Source: Nitrospira sp. (GTDB lineage Bacteria; Nitrospirota; Nitrospiria; Nitrospirales; Nitrospiraceae). From it: a DNA stretch of 64,000 nt. The DNA lies in the NCBI GenBank assembly GCA_024998565.1, contig JACOEM010000011.1, forward strand, positions 1 to 64,000. Reading direction: 5' to 3'. This document shows, one piece after another, positions 27,136 to 34,175 of this stretch (its first letter is position 1; every line of letters starts with the position of its first letter). Both the position numbers and the translations under genes were made by a program. The notes below the pieces were generated by a model that ran no database searches, was not told where the DNA came from, and saw only the letters and a list, made by a program, of their open reading frames with translations.

Positions 27136-28339
27136 GAGATCCCGGTGGGTCATACTCTCATGGTCCCTGGCGCTTGGCGCTGGACTGCCGCTACTCGGTG
27201 TCTGGTGGGCTGGTAGGCCCGTCGCGTCTTATCTCGAATTTCCACCGACGACGCAGTTTGTTGCCCACGAGCCCTTTTCCTGGCCGATCTTCACGGTGCT
27301 GGCAGCAGTGATCATCGGGATACTTGCCCCGTTTTGGTCGTACGTTTTGCGGACGCAGCGACCTGGCTTGCCGGCAACGGCCGATCCGAGTCACGTTTCA
27401 CGTGTTACGTTTCACGAGCGCCGCGCGTCCCTGGGCCGCTTTCCCTGGTGGGGCTGGCTCGCGTTGTTCTGGACTCTGGGCATCTGGTGCCTGGCCTGGA
27501 CCCGATTCGAGTGGATGCACTCACTTCAGCCCCACACCTTCGCCCCGCTCTGGTTGGGCTACATCGTGCTGGTGAATGCGCTGACGTATCGTCGCACCGG
27601 CCGTTGCATGCTGCTGCATCGTCCGCGCTATTTCCTGTCGCTCTTTCCGCTCAGCGCCGCCTTCTGGTGGTTCTTCGAATATCTGAATCGCTTCGTTCAG
27701 AACTGGCACTACGTCGGTGGAGGAGAGTTGACCGAATGGGAGTATCTGGTGCGCGCGACGCTGCCCTTCTCGACGGTGCTGCCTGCGGTGCTTGGTACGG
27801 CAGAATGCTTGACCGCTTCACCTCGATGCTCTGCGGCGCTGGATCGGTTTGTGACGCTCGAATTCAAGAATCGTATGAGCTGGGGATGGGGGCTCTTGAT
27901 CGGTTCGGCCGTCGGCCTCTTTGGTATCGGTCTATGGCCGGACTATCTCTTCTCGCTGGTGTGGGTGGCGCCGCTGTTGCTGATCACGTCGCTGCAATTG
28001 ATTCGTGATGAGCCGACGATATTCAGCGAGACCGCGCATGGCGATTGGCAGACGCTCTGGGTGGCGGCGCCTGCGGCGCTGATCTGCGGCTGGTTCTGGG
28101 AGATGTGGAACTTTTATAGCCTAGCCCGATGGGAATATGCGGTGCCGTTCGTACACCGGTTCAAACTGTTCGAGATGCCGCTGCTCGGGTATGCCGGCTA
28201 CCTTCCGTTCGGGCTGGAATGTCTGGCTGTGGCGGACTTGTGCTTGTCGAGAAAGTTTTCGGGAGGCGTGGCTTATTACCGTGTGGTTGAAGGGGGCACC
28301 GATTTTGCGCAGCGAAAGCCGACGGTGGCGGAGCGCTGA
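27134..28339 (+). CDS. Polytopic membrane protein of unknown function
   Basis: 401 residues from a GTG at 27134, which overlaps the last 23-bp repeat and has AAGAGG about 9 nt upstream; an upstream ATG (26999) is open but reads through the repeats. About eight to ten hydrophobic segments are spread through the protein, with aromatic-rich loops (WWFFEYLNRFVQNWHYVG; GWFWEMWNFYSLARWEYAVP). The aromatic repeat pattern suggests two homologous halves. In the first third the DNA contains a TTTCACG-type repeat (27391-27416) translated in frame as SHVSRVTFHE. The 3' end overlaps the opposite-strand SUMF1-like gene by 64 bp. I do not recognise the family. Confidence 0.7.
   Translation: MRSRWVILSWSLALGAGLPLLGVWWAGRPVASYLEFPPTTQFVAHEPFSWPIFTVLAAVIIGILAPFWSYVLRTQRPGLPATADPSHVSRVTFHERRASLGRFPWWGWLALFWTLGIWCLAWTRFEWMHSLQPHTFAPLWLGYIVLVNALTYRRTGRCMLLHRPRYFLSLFPLSAAFWWFFEYLNRFVQNWHYVGGGELTEWEYLVRATLPFSTVLPAVLGTAECLTASPRCSAALDRFVTLEFKNRMSWGWGLLIGSAVGLFGIGLWPDYLFSLVWVAPLLLITSLQLIRDEPTIFSETAHGDWQTLWVAAPAALICGWFWEMWNFYSLARWEYAVPFVHRFKLFEMPLLGYAGYLPFGLECLAVADLCLSRKFSGGVAYYRVVEGGTDFAQRKPTVAER
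27391..27416 (+). repeat. TTTCACG-type repeat inside a coding region
   Basis: Twenty-six bases made of CACGTTTCACGTGTTACGTT-like words, the same heptamer family as the array at 12343-12408. It is read in frame within the membrane protein gene between two hydrophobic segments, where an insertion would be tolerated. Confidence 0.6.
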
Positions 28340-29220
28340 TCGGCCGGCGCGCCGCTGCGGGTGGCGGTCCTGAGCATGATCGGACGACTTTTCCAGGACC
28401 CGCCGCGCAGGCTCTTGTAGCGGCCGCTGGTCGGTCCGGGCGGATTTCGTTCCGGCATGTAGGCGTAATAATCGAAGCCGAACCAGTCGTTGACCCATTC
28501 GGCGACATTCCCCGCCATGTGGTGAACGCCATAGTAACTTTTCCCCGCCTCGCCGCTGCTCACGGGCGCCAGGATCGGGATCTCATGCACGTGATGTTGC
28601 CCGAACATGGCCAGTGTGCTGTCGGGGAGGGTGTCTCCCCAGGGGAAGCGATTTCCGTCCGGCCCGCGCGCGGCTTTCTCCCATTCCGCTTCGGTCGGCA
28701 GGCGTTTGCCCAATGAGCGGCAGAGGCTATCGGCTTCTTTCCAGGTCACGTAGAGCGCCGGCCACTGGGCCAGCGTCTCATCGGTGACGGAGTGCACTGT
28801 GATCACGTGCCAGATGAGATGTTGGAGATCTTTCGACGGGTGGAGCTTGTGGGCGAATAGATACGATAAGTATTCCCCGAGACTGATTTCGTCGCGGTCG
28901 ATTTCGTAGGCGTCCATCCAGACGCGGTGTTGCGGGAGTTCCGTATCGTCGAACTGTGTGCCCATCCCATAGGGATCGTCATCCACGCGGACGCTGCCCA
29001 GCAGAAACGGTCCTTCGGGAATGAGAATCGTCGGCGAACCGGCCGTGAGTTTGGCGATGGACGTCAGGTGTTTGGCCAGTTCGGCGGAGGGCGGCGGACT
29101 GGGGGCACGATTGGCAGCCGGGAAACTCGGGGTGGACCAGGCTGAGGCAAGGAGCAGGATGGCAAGGCCTACGCAGCGTGGAATGGAGGCCATTCCCGAT
29201 AGGGCGAAACGGGCAGACAT
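28276..29220 (-). CDS. SUMF1/formylglycine-generating-enzyme-like protein without FGE cysteines
   Basis: 314 residues, exported (hydrophobic 17-28, cleavage near SFPA). The SUMF1 fold is clear: IPEGPFLLGSVRVDDDPYGM, YEIDRDEISLGEYLSYL, LGKRLPTEAEWEKAARGPDG, HHMAGNVAEWVNDWFGFDYY, SLRGGSWKSRP and VGFRCAKS at the end. True formylglycine-generating enzymes have a copper-binding cysteine in the R(Y/C)RCAAR region; here it reads IMLRTATRSG with no cysteine, so it is unlikely to activate sulfatases. It may act in electron-transfer or cell-envelope maturation, as some relatives do. It starts on the stop of the coiled-coil lipoprotein gene (TAATG), and its 3' end overlaps a plus-strand gene by 64 bp. 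Confidence 0.88.
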   Translation of the reverse strand: MSARFALSGMASIPRCVGLAILLLASAWSTPSFPAANRAPSPPPSAELAKHLTSIAKLTAGSPTILIPEGPFLLGSVRVDDDPYGMGTQFDDTELPQHRVWMDAYEIDRDEISLGEYLSYLFAHKLHPSKDLQHLIWHVITVHSVTDETLAQWPALYVTWKEADSLCRSLGKRLPTEAEWEKAARGPDGNRFPWGDTLPDSTLAMFGQHHVHEIPILAPVSSGEAGKSYYGVHHMAGNVAEWVNDWFGFDYYAYMPERNPPGPTSGRYKSLRGGSWKSRPIMLRTATRSGAPADQRSATVGFRCAKSVPPSTTR

Positions 29221-29975
29221 TACAATTTACTCGGCGAGGCGACGGCTTTTCCGATTTCGGCAATGAGCCGGCGTTCGATCTCTGCGGTTTCCTCCGCATC
29301 CACCGCCAGGATGCGACCGCCCTGCGCCAGGCGCTCAAAGTCGGCTTTCACGCTCAGGCGGGTGACGTTGGACGGCATGGCTTGGAGCGACACCACATAC
29401 TGATTGCGCGAGCCTGAGGTTTCCAGCGAGGTCGGGGTGGTGACCTTGCGTTCGGTGACGTAGATCGTTTTCTGGTCGGTCTTGACGCTGACTTTCACGC
29501 GATAGCCGTTACGCGCCAAGGCCTCCTCGGCGGCTTTTCCGACTGCGGAGAGCGGGCGCGGGATGTCCTCGATTTGCGCCCCCTTCTCTTCGACGCGGAT
29601 ATTGTCCGTGGCCTGGGCCGCCTTTGCGGCCGTTCGCTGAATTTCTCCCGACAGTTTTTTCGACTCGGCCAGTTGGGAGTCGAGTTTCGTCCCGAGCGCC
29701 TTAGCTTCCGCCTGCAGTGCCTTCGCTTCGGCTTGAGCATGCTCCGCCTGCTTCTTGGCGTCCCGCAATTCCTGGTTCAGCAGATCGATCTGCTGCTGCA
29801 TGACCTTGTTGCCGTCCTGCAGTGAATTCAAGACCGATTCCTGCTTTGCCAGTTGCTTGCGAAGGTTTTCGTTTTCCTGGCGAAAGGGCGACTCATCGGG
29901 TGCGCATCCGACACACCACGATAGTACTGCGAGGCCGAAGAGAGGTGCGAGCGATCGCTGGGGAGGCTTGATCAT
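29220..29975 (-). CDS. Coiled-coil envelope protein
   Basis: 251 residues. An N-terminal hydrophobic segment ends at C24 (SWCVGC), a possible but imperfect lipobox. Residues about 31-125 are a long coiled coil (ENLRKQLAKQESVLNSLQDG; AEHAQAEAKALQAEAKALGT), followed by a small alpha/beta domain (GYRVKVSVKTDQKTIYVTER; NQYVVSLQAMPSNVTRLSVK) that resembles lipoproteins with a DUF4410- or BamC-like fold. Coupled to the SUMF1-like gene by a 1-bp stop/start overlap, so they are probably made together. Function unknown. Confidence 0.75.
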   Translation of the reverse strand: MIKPPQRSLAPLFGLAVLSWCVGCAPDESPFRQENENLRKQLAKQESVLNSLQDGNKVMQQQIDLLNQELRDAKKQAEHAQAEAKALQAEAKALGTKLDSQLAESKKLSGEIQRTAAKAAQATDNIRVEEKGAQIEDIPRPLSAVGKAAEEALARNGYRVKVSVKTDQKTIYVTERKVTTPTSLETSGSRNQYVVSLQAMPSNVTRLSVKADFERLAQGGRILAVDAEETAEIERRLIAEIGKAVASPSKL

Positions 29976-30085
29976 AGTTTGGGTAAGACCCTCAGACCAA
30001 TACCAGAGTTTGGCCCCCCTTGTCCATCTTCATTCATGTTCCCGCCGGTTTGACCCGTCACGAAACAAGCGGCTATTCTGTGGTC

Positions 30086-30757
30086 ATGGCGTTCTGGTGC
30101 AAGGTGATTGTAGTGGTCGGTCTGGCGCTGCTGCGGCCTGAGGCGGCGATCGTTTTTTCCGCCGCCGCACCGGAGGCGGAGCAGCCGCAGCCTGTACCGG
30201 CTGAGGAGTATCCGTTCTATGACCTTGCCGTCGAGGAGAAGTTCCTGACCTCTCGCACCAGGCTGGTCATTATCGAACGGATGACGGCGATCCGCCTGCA
30301 TCCGGAGGAGCCGCAGTTGCCGACGGCGGCCTGGTTTGCCGAGCAGGAATTTTTTGACGGTCGTCTGCCCAAGGATCTCATTCGGGATTTCGTGGCCAAG
30401 GCACAGCGACCCGCTCGATTGGATGCCCGCTTTGCCTTCGGTGTGCGTTACCGGTTCGTTTCCGGCGAGGGCGTACCGGACACGGAAGCTGCGGTGCCGG
30501 TTCTTCCCGTTGCCTGGCGGGTTGAGGGGGAGGGTGACGGGGATGCGCTCGAAATCCTCGACCGGCTGGCCTTCTCTCGTGTGGGACTGACGTTGCGGGG
30601 CGACCAGGCCCTGCTCTATGTCGCGAATCAGCGGCCTAATGCGACCGGTGCCGGATTCCTGTTCTGGTTCGTGCGCCGACAGGGGCGTTGGGAGATTTAC
30701 GATACCGAAGTGCTGTGGGTTGCGCAGCCGGACCAGAATCCTTCCGGCCGCCGATAG
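30086..30757 (+). CDS. Secreted protein of unknown function
   Basis: 223 residues from the ATG at 30086 (an ATG at 30020 is also open). MAFWCKVIVVVGLALLRPEA looks like a signal peptide with cleavage after SAA. The mature part is acidic and contains WFAEQEFFDGRLPKDLIRDF and FRYRF-like beta-strand segments, ending in WEIYDTEVLWVAQP. No family recognised. A continuous minus-strand frame covers this gene and its neighbour but is taken as non-coding. Confidence 0.65.
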   Translation: MAFWCKVIVVVGLALLRPEAAIVFSAAAPEAEQPQPVPAEEYPFYDLAVEEKFLTSRTRLVIIERMTAIRLHPEEPQLPTAAWFAEQEFFDGRLPKDLIRDFVAKAQRPARLDARFAFGVRYRFVSGEGVPDTEAAVPVLPVAWRVEGEGDGDALEILDRLAFSRVGLTLRGDQALLYVANQRPNATGAGFLFWFVRRQGRWEIYDTEVLWVAQPDQNPSGRR

Positions 30758-30805
30758 CAGGAGCTGGTGGGTCGTGGTGCTCGTGTGGTTCATTGAGGAG
30801 TGTGC

Positions 30806-31435
30806 ATGATTCGCAAGACCTTTTCCGTTCCACCGCTCGGTTGTAACTGCTCGATCATCGGAGATCCGATCACCAAACAAGCGATTGTGGTCGATCCGGG
30901 CGGGGCGCCGGAGCGCATTCTGCAGGAAGTCCGCGCGATGGGATTGACGGTGGTGAGCATTGTGCACACGCATGCGCATTTTGATCACTTTCTCGCATCT
31001 GGGGCGATGAAGCAGGCAACCGGCGCCGCGCTCTGCCTGCATCCCGATGATCTTCCTCTCTGGGACATCCTGGAGATGCAGTGCCGCATGTTCGGGGTGC
31101 CTTATGTCCCGGCGCCACCGCCGGATTATTGGTTGAAGGATGAAGAGCGGTTGGCGGTCGGCGAGTTGGAAGGGATCGCGTTGCACACGCCCGGGCATAC
31201 GCCCGGGTCCATGTGTTTTCACTTTCCTGCTGCGAAGGTGGTGCTGGCCGGGGACACCTTGTTTCGCGGATCCATCGGCCGCACCGATCTCTGGGGCGGA
31301 GATTTCAATGCCATCGAACAGTCGATCCGGGAACGATTGTACACACTCGACGAACAGACCGCCGTGGTGACCGGGCACGGGCCCGAGACGGAAATTGGTA
31401 GGGAGCGAGAGACCAATTCCTTTGTGCGAGCCTAG
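30806..31435 (+). CDS. MBL-fold metallo-hydrolase, glyoxalase II-like
   Basis: 209 residues from ATG 30806, with GAGGAG 6 nt upstream. The metal-binding signature HTHAHFDH lies near residue 54-61, further ligands appear in LHTPGHTPGSMCF and LAGDTLFRGSIGRTDL, and VVTGHGPETEIG near the end gives the last His. It matches the small YcbL-type group of hydroxyacylglutathione-hydrolase-like proteins (about 210 residues), which lack the C-terminal glutathione-binding domain of true glyoxalase II. Substrate unknown; a thioester hydrolase role is likely. The TAG stop (31433-31435) is shared with the end of repeat copy C. Confidence 0.9.
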   Translation: MIRKTFSVPPLGCNCSIIGDPITKQAIVVDPGGAPERILQEVRAMGLTVVSIVHTHAHFDHFLASGAMKQATGAALCLHPDDLPLWDILEMQCRMFGVPYVPAPPPDYWLKDEERLAVGELEGIALHTPGHTPGSMCFHFPAAKVVLAGDTLFRGSIGRTDLWGGDFNAIEQSIRERLYTLDEQTAVVTGHGPETEIGRERETNSFVRA

Positions 31436-31560
31436 CAGGACGCGGAAAAAGTCCACCAGCGGCGTTCTCGCTTCGTTCAGAGGCTCACCGTACGGCGCAG
31501 AGTACGATTCACCTCTTCGCTCGCTGCGGCCTTGCTGGACGGCCTTTTTGCGCATCCTGC
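31433..31560. repeat. Dispersed inverted-repeat element, copy C (short form)
   Basis: 128 bp including the flanking TA of CTAGCAGG. Left end GCAGGACGCGGAAAAAGTCC and right end ...GGCCTTTTTGCGCATCCTGC are inverted repeats of about 17 bp with few mismatches. Compared with copy D it lacks the internal two-hairpin block of about 75 bp. The left end contains the MBL gene's TAG stop. Confidence 0.8.
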
Positions 31561-31685
31561 TGGCGATTCTGACGCTGCCATGGCATGCGAGCTGTCCGGG
31601 ATGTATTAGGCAAGAATTGACTTTTCCACAGTGTGGTAGCAGCGGGGGCTCATAGCAGCTCCCATGTGAACCACAGGAGGGAACC

Positions 31686-32201
31686 ATGAGCGCGATAACA
31701 CGGTGCTGGTTGGTGTTTCCACTCCTCTCACTGGTGCTGGCGCTGCCCGTTTCCGATCCCAAAGCCGGTGCCGGCGAGGCCGGCGGTTCTCCCACTGTGA
31801 CCATCAGCGATGTGCGTGTCCGGCTCTCCGACCATGGCCCCGTGGTCCTGCTTTCGGCGGACGGAAAGAGTATCCCCATCTTTGTCGATCACACGGTGGC
31901 CGCCTCCATTCAAGCGGCGTTGACCGGTGAGAAATTGCCCCGCCCGCTTTCCCACGACCTGATGCATACCATTCTCGAGTCGCTCGGCGGTCGTGTGGTC
32001 CGGACCGTGATTACGCTCAAGGCAGGAACGTATTACGGAAGTTTAACCGTGGCGTTTCAGGGACAGGAAAAGGTCTTCGACAGCCGGTCCTCAGACTCCA
32101 TTGCTTTGGCGATTCACTTTCAGGCGCCCATTCTCGTGGGACGAGACATGTTGGATGCGGTCGGCACGTCGATAGGGGAGCCCAAGCCGGAAGCCTTGTA
32201 G
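31686..32201 (+). CDS. Exported DUF151 (bifunctional nuclease-like) protein
   Basis: 171 residues with an AGGAGGG ribosome-binding site. A signal peptide (about residues 1-28, cleavage near AGAGEA) precedes a DUF151/BFN domain: VRLSDHGPVVLLSADGKSIP, IFVDHTVAASIQAAL, RPLSHDLMHTILESLGGRVV and SDSIALAIHF near the end. Cytoplasmic members of this family have been called bifunctional nucleases in plants; the exported form here suggests another role. It stands alone between repeat copy C and a PilZ gene. Confidence 0.85.
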   Translation: MSAITRCWLVFPLLSLVLALPVSDPKAGAGEAGGSPTVTISDVRVRLSDHGPVVLLSADGKSIPIFVDHTVAASIQAALTGEKLPRPLSHDLMHTILESLGGRVVRTVITLKAGTYYGSLTVAFQGQEKVFDSRSSDSIALAIHFQAPILVGRDMLDAVGTSIGEPKPEAL

Positions 32202-32364
32202 TGTCGCGAACCCTGCCTGTCCGCTTTGCATCGTTCCCCCTGCGCTTCGCAGGACCCTTTCTGCCAAGAATCAGGCAGTGCTGGTGTTTTAGCGGGTTCT
32301 GGCCTATCGTGACGGGTGATGCGACGCAGCCCGTTGCTCAACGGGCACGGAGGCCGAATTCACG

Positions 32365-32688
32365 ATGAAGAATCAACGCAAGCATGAACGTGTTCACGTT
32401 CAGTTTCGCAGTCATTTTTCGATGAAGGGGAAGATGCTGGCCGGGGACGGGGATCTGACCGATCTGTCTCCAGGCGGCTGTCGAATTCTCAGCCCGGTGC
32501 AGGTGCTGGTCGGCGCCGAGGTGGAGCTGTGCATTTTCCCGGGGGACAGCGCCAACCCCATTCTCATCGATGGAGCCACCGTGCGCTGGTGTCGGCCGAA
32601 CGAATTCGGTCTCTCGTTTACGAAGATCCGAGTGCCTGTGCAGCGCCAACTGACCGATGTCTGGCGCAAACTCGCCAAACCAGCCTAG
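32365..32688 (+). CDS. PilZ-domain cyclic-di-GMP receptor
   Basis: 107-residue single-domain PilZ protein. The c-di-GMP-binding pieces are visible: a basic RKHERVHVQFRSHF near residue 4 (the RxxxR site, here K/R-rich) and DLSPGGCRI near residue 30 (DxSxxG). GATVRWCRPNEFGLSF completes the beta-barrel. It would respond to c-di-GMP and control surface, motility or export functions, but no partner gene is next to it. GGAGG lies 11 nt before the ATG. Confidence 0.9.
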   Translation: MKNQRKHERVHVQFRSHFSMKGKMLAGDGDLTDLSPGGCRILSPVQVLVGAEVELCIFPGDSANPILIDGATVRWCRPNEFGLSFTKIRVPVQRQLTDVWRKLAKPA

Positions 32689-33006
32689 TCCCGTTGTACT
32701 CTAAGAACCAGTCCCGCAGCTGTTGCGTCGGCGCAACTAGCAGGCTGCGGAACAACTCATTTTTTTGCATAATACGTCGCGATCAACTCACGTGCCGTGT
32801 CGGCGGTAGAATCACCGCAGGATGCGCAAAAAGGCCGTCCAGCAAGGCCGCAGCGAGCGAAGAGGCGAATCGTACTCGTGCTGTACGGTGAGCTTCTGAG
32901 GTTCACGACGCGCTGAATAAAGCGCGTCACGTTTGTGAACGCCGCCGAGACGGTGAGGCGGCAGTGTCTTGCGAGAACGCCGCTGGCGGACTTTTTCCGC
33001 ATCCTG
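32689..33006. other. Intergenic region with repeat copy D
   Basis: 318 bp between the convergent PilZ and trpS genes. The first half has a degraded half-copy of the dispersed element at about 32738-32760 (CTAGCAGGCTGCGGAACAAC); the second half is the complete long copy D. No gene is seen. Confidence 0.6.
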
Positions 33007-33007
33007 C
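32817..33007. repeat. Dispersed inverted-repeat element, copy D (long form, best preserved)
   Basis: 191 bp bounded by GCAGGATGCGCAAAAAG and its near-perfect inverse CTTTTTCCGCATCCTGC (16 of 17 match). Inside, reading left to right: arm, CGTAC...GTACGG centre, a first hairpin (GTTCAC+GACGCGCT pairing with AGCGCGTC and GTGAAC), a second (GCCGCC / GGCGGC), then the other arm. The last base is part of the trpS stop codon (minus strand TAG at 33009-33007). Confidence 0.85.
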
Positions 33008-33996
33008 TAGATCTTCATGGCGTCGCGCACTTCGGCCATGGTCTGCGATGAGACGGCCGTGGCGCGGCGGCGCCCGTCTTCGGCGATCTCGTCCAGGCGC
33101 GACGGATGCTGGGTGAGGGTGGCGCGGGCGTCCCACATCGGCGCCAGGCGCTCCACCACGCGATCGGCCACCAGCTTTTTGCAATCGATGCAACCGATCG
33201 CCGCCTTGCGACAGTCTTGATTGATCTGCTCGATCACCGGGAGCGGGGAGAAAATCTTGTGAAAATCGTAGACGGGGCAGATATCCGGGTTGCCGGGGTC
33301 GTGGCGTCGCACCCGCGCCGGATCGGTGATCATAGTCTTGATCTTTTGCCGGACGACGGGCTCCTGATCGGAGAGGTTGATGGCGTTGCCGTAGCTCTTG
33401 CTCATCTTGCGCCCGTCTGTGCCCAGGACCTTCGCAAACTTGGTGAGGTGCTCCTGCGGGTCGGGAAACACCGGGCGATAGAGACTGTTGAAACGGCGTG
33501 CGAGTTCGCGCGTGAGTTCGAGGTGCGGTAACTGGTCTTTGCCCACCGGCACGAAATCGGGTTTGTAGAGCAGGATATCCGCGGCCTGCAGAACCGGGTA
33601 GCCCAGAAATCCGTAGGTGCTCAGGTCGCGCTCCTTGATCTCTTCCTGTTTCTCCTTGTAGGTCGGGTTCCGTTCCAGCCAGGAGACCGGAATGATCATG
33701 GAAAACAACAGATGGAGAATGGCATGGTCCGGCACCTGGGACTGGACGAAAACGGTGGCGCGCTTCGGGTCGATCCCGGCTGCCAGCCAATCGATCAGCA
33801 GTTCCCGCACATATTCTTTGATGCGGCTGGTGTCGGCGTAGTTGGAGGATAAGGCATGCCAGTCCGCCACGAAGAAGAAGCACTCGTACTGCTCCTGCAG
33901 CGCGTTCCAGTTCTCCAACGCGCCCAACCAATTGCCAAGATGGAGCAGGCCGCTCGGCTGCATCCCGCTGAGTACCCGCTTCTGACCCGTCGTCAT
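33007..33996 (-). CDS. trpS: Tryptophan--tRNA ligase
   Basis: 329-residue class I aminoacyl-tRNA synthetase that charges tRNA-Trp. The HIGH-like motif is GLLHLGNW near residue 16-23 and the KMSKS motif appears intact as GRKMSKSYGN near 194-203. Length is normal for bacterial TrpS. The stop codon overlaps the end of repeat copy D, and copy E lies just upstream of the start (34018-34110), so the gene is framed by repeat elements on both sides. Confidence 0.97.
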   Translation of the reverse strand: MTTGQKRVLSGMQPSGLLHLGNWLGALENWNALQEQYECFFFVADWHALSSNYADTSRIKEYVRELLIDWLAAGIDPKRATVFVQSQVPDHAILHLLFSMIIPVSWLERNPTYKEKQEEIKERDLSTYGFLGYPVLQAADILLYKPDFVPVGKDQLPHLELTRELARRFNSLYRPVFPDPQEHLTKFAKVLGTDGRKMSKSYGNAINLSDQEPVVRQKIKTMITDPARVRRHDPGNPDICPVYDFHKIFSPLPVIEQINQDCRKAAIGCIDCKKLVADRVVERLAPMWDARATLTQHPSRLDEIAEDGRRRATAVSSQTMAEVRDAMKI

Positions 33997-34017
33997 ACCA
34001 TCACTCCTGTGTTCTCG

Positions 34018-34110
34018 CAGAATGCTGAAAACGCCCGCCGGCCTCGTTCTTGCCCTGTCTCGGCTCTTCGCTCGCGGCGGCCTTGCCGGACGGTCCTTAT
34101 GAGCATTCTG
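34018..34110. repeat. Dispersed inverted-repeat element, copy E (minimal form)
   Basis: 93 bp with ends CAGAATGCTGAAAA and TTATGAGCATTCTG, inverted repeats with different tips from copies C and D but the same interior order (CCCGCCGGC, CTCGTTCTTGCC, CTCTTCGCTCGCGGCGGCCT, TTGCCGGACGG). It lies 21 bp upstream of the trpS start. Confidence 0.65.
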
Positions 34111-34175
34111 AGTCGCTGATCGATCTCGCCGGAAATTTCAACGGTTCGATTTTCTTACCACCGGCGCCGCATCCG

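Noticed and set aside
29972-31879. A 635-codon open frame on the minus strand across three plus-strand genes
   Set aside because: It runs antisense to a secreted protein, the MBL hydrolase (with clear motifs) and the start of the DUF151 gene; it has no family motifs, high Arg/His/Pro content and no ribosome-binding site. It is a by-product of GC-rich codons.
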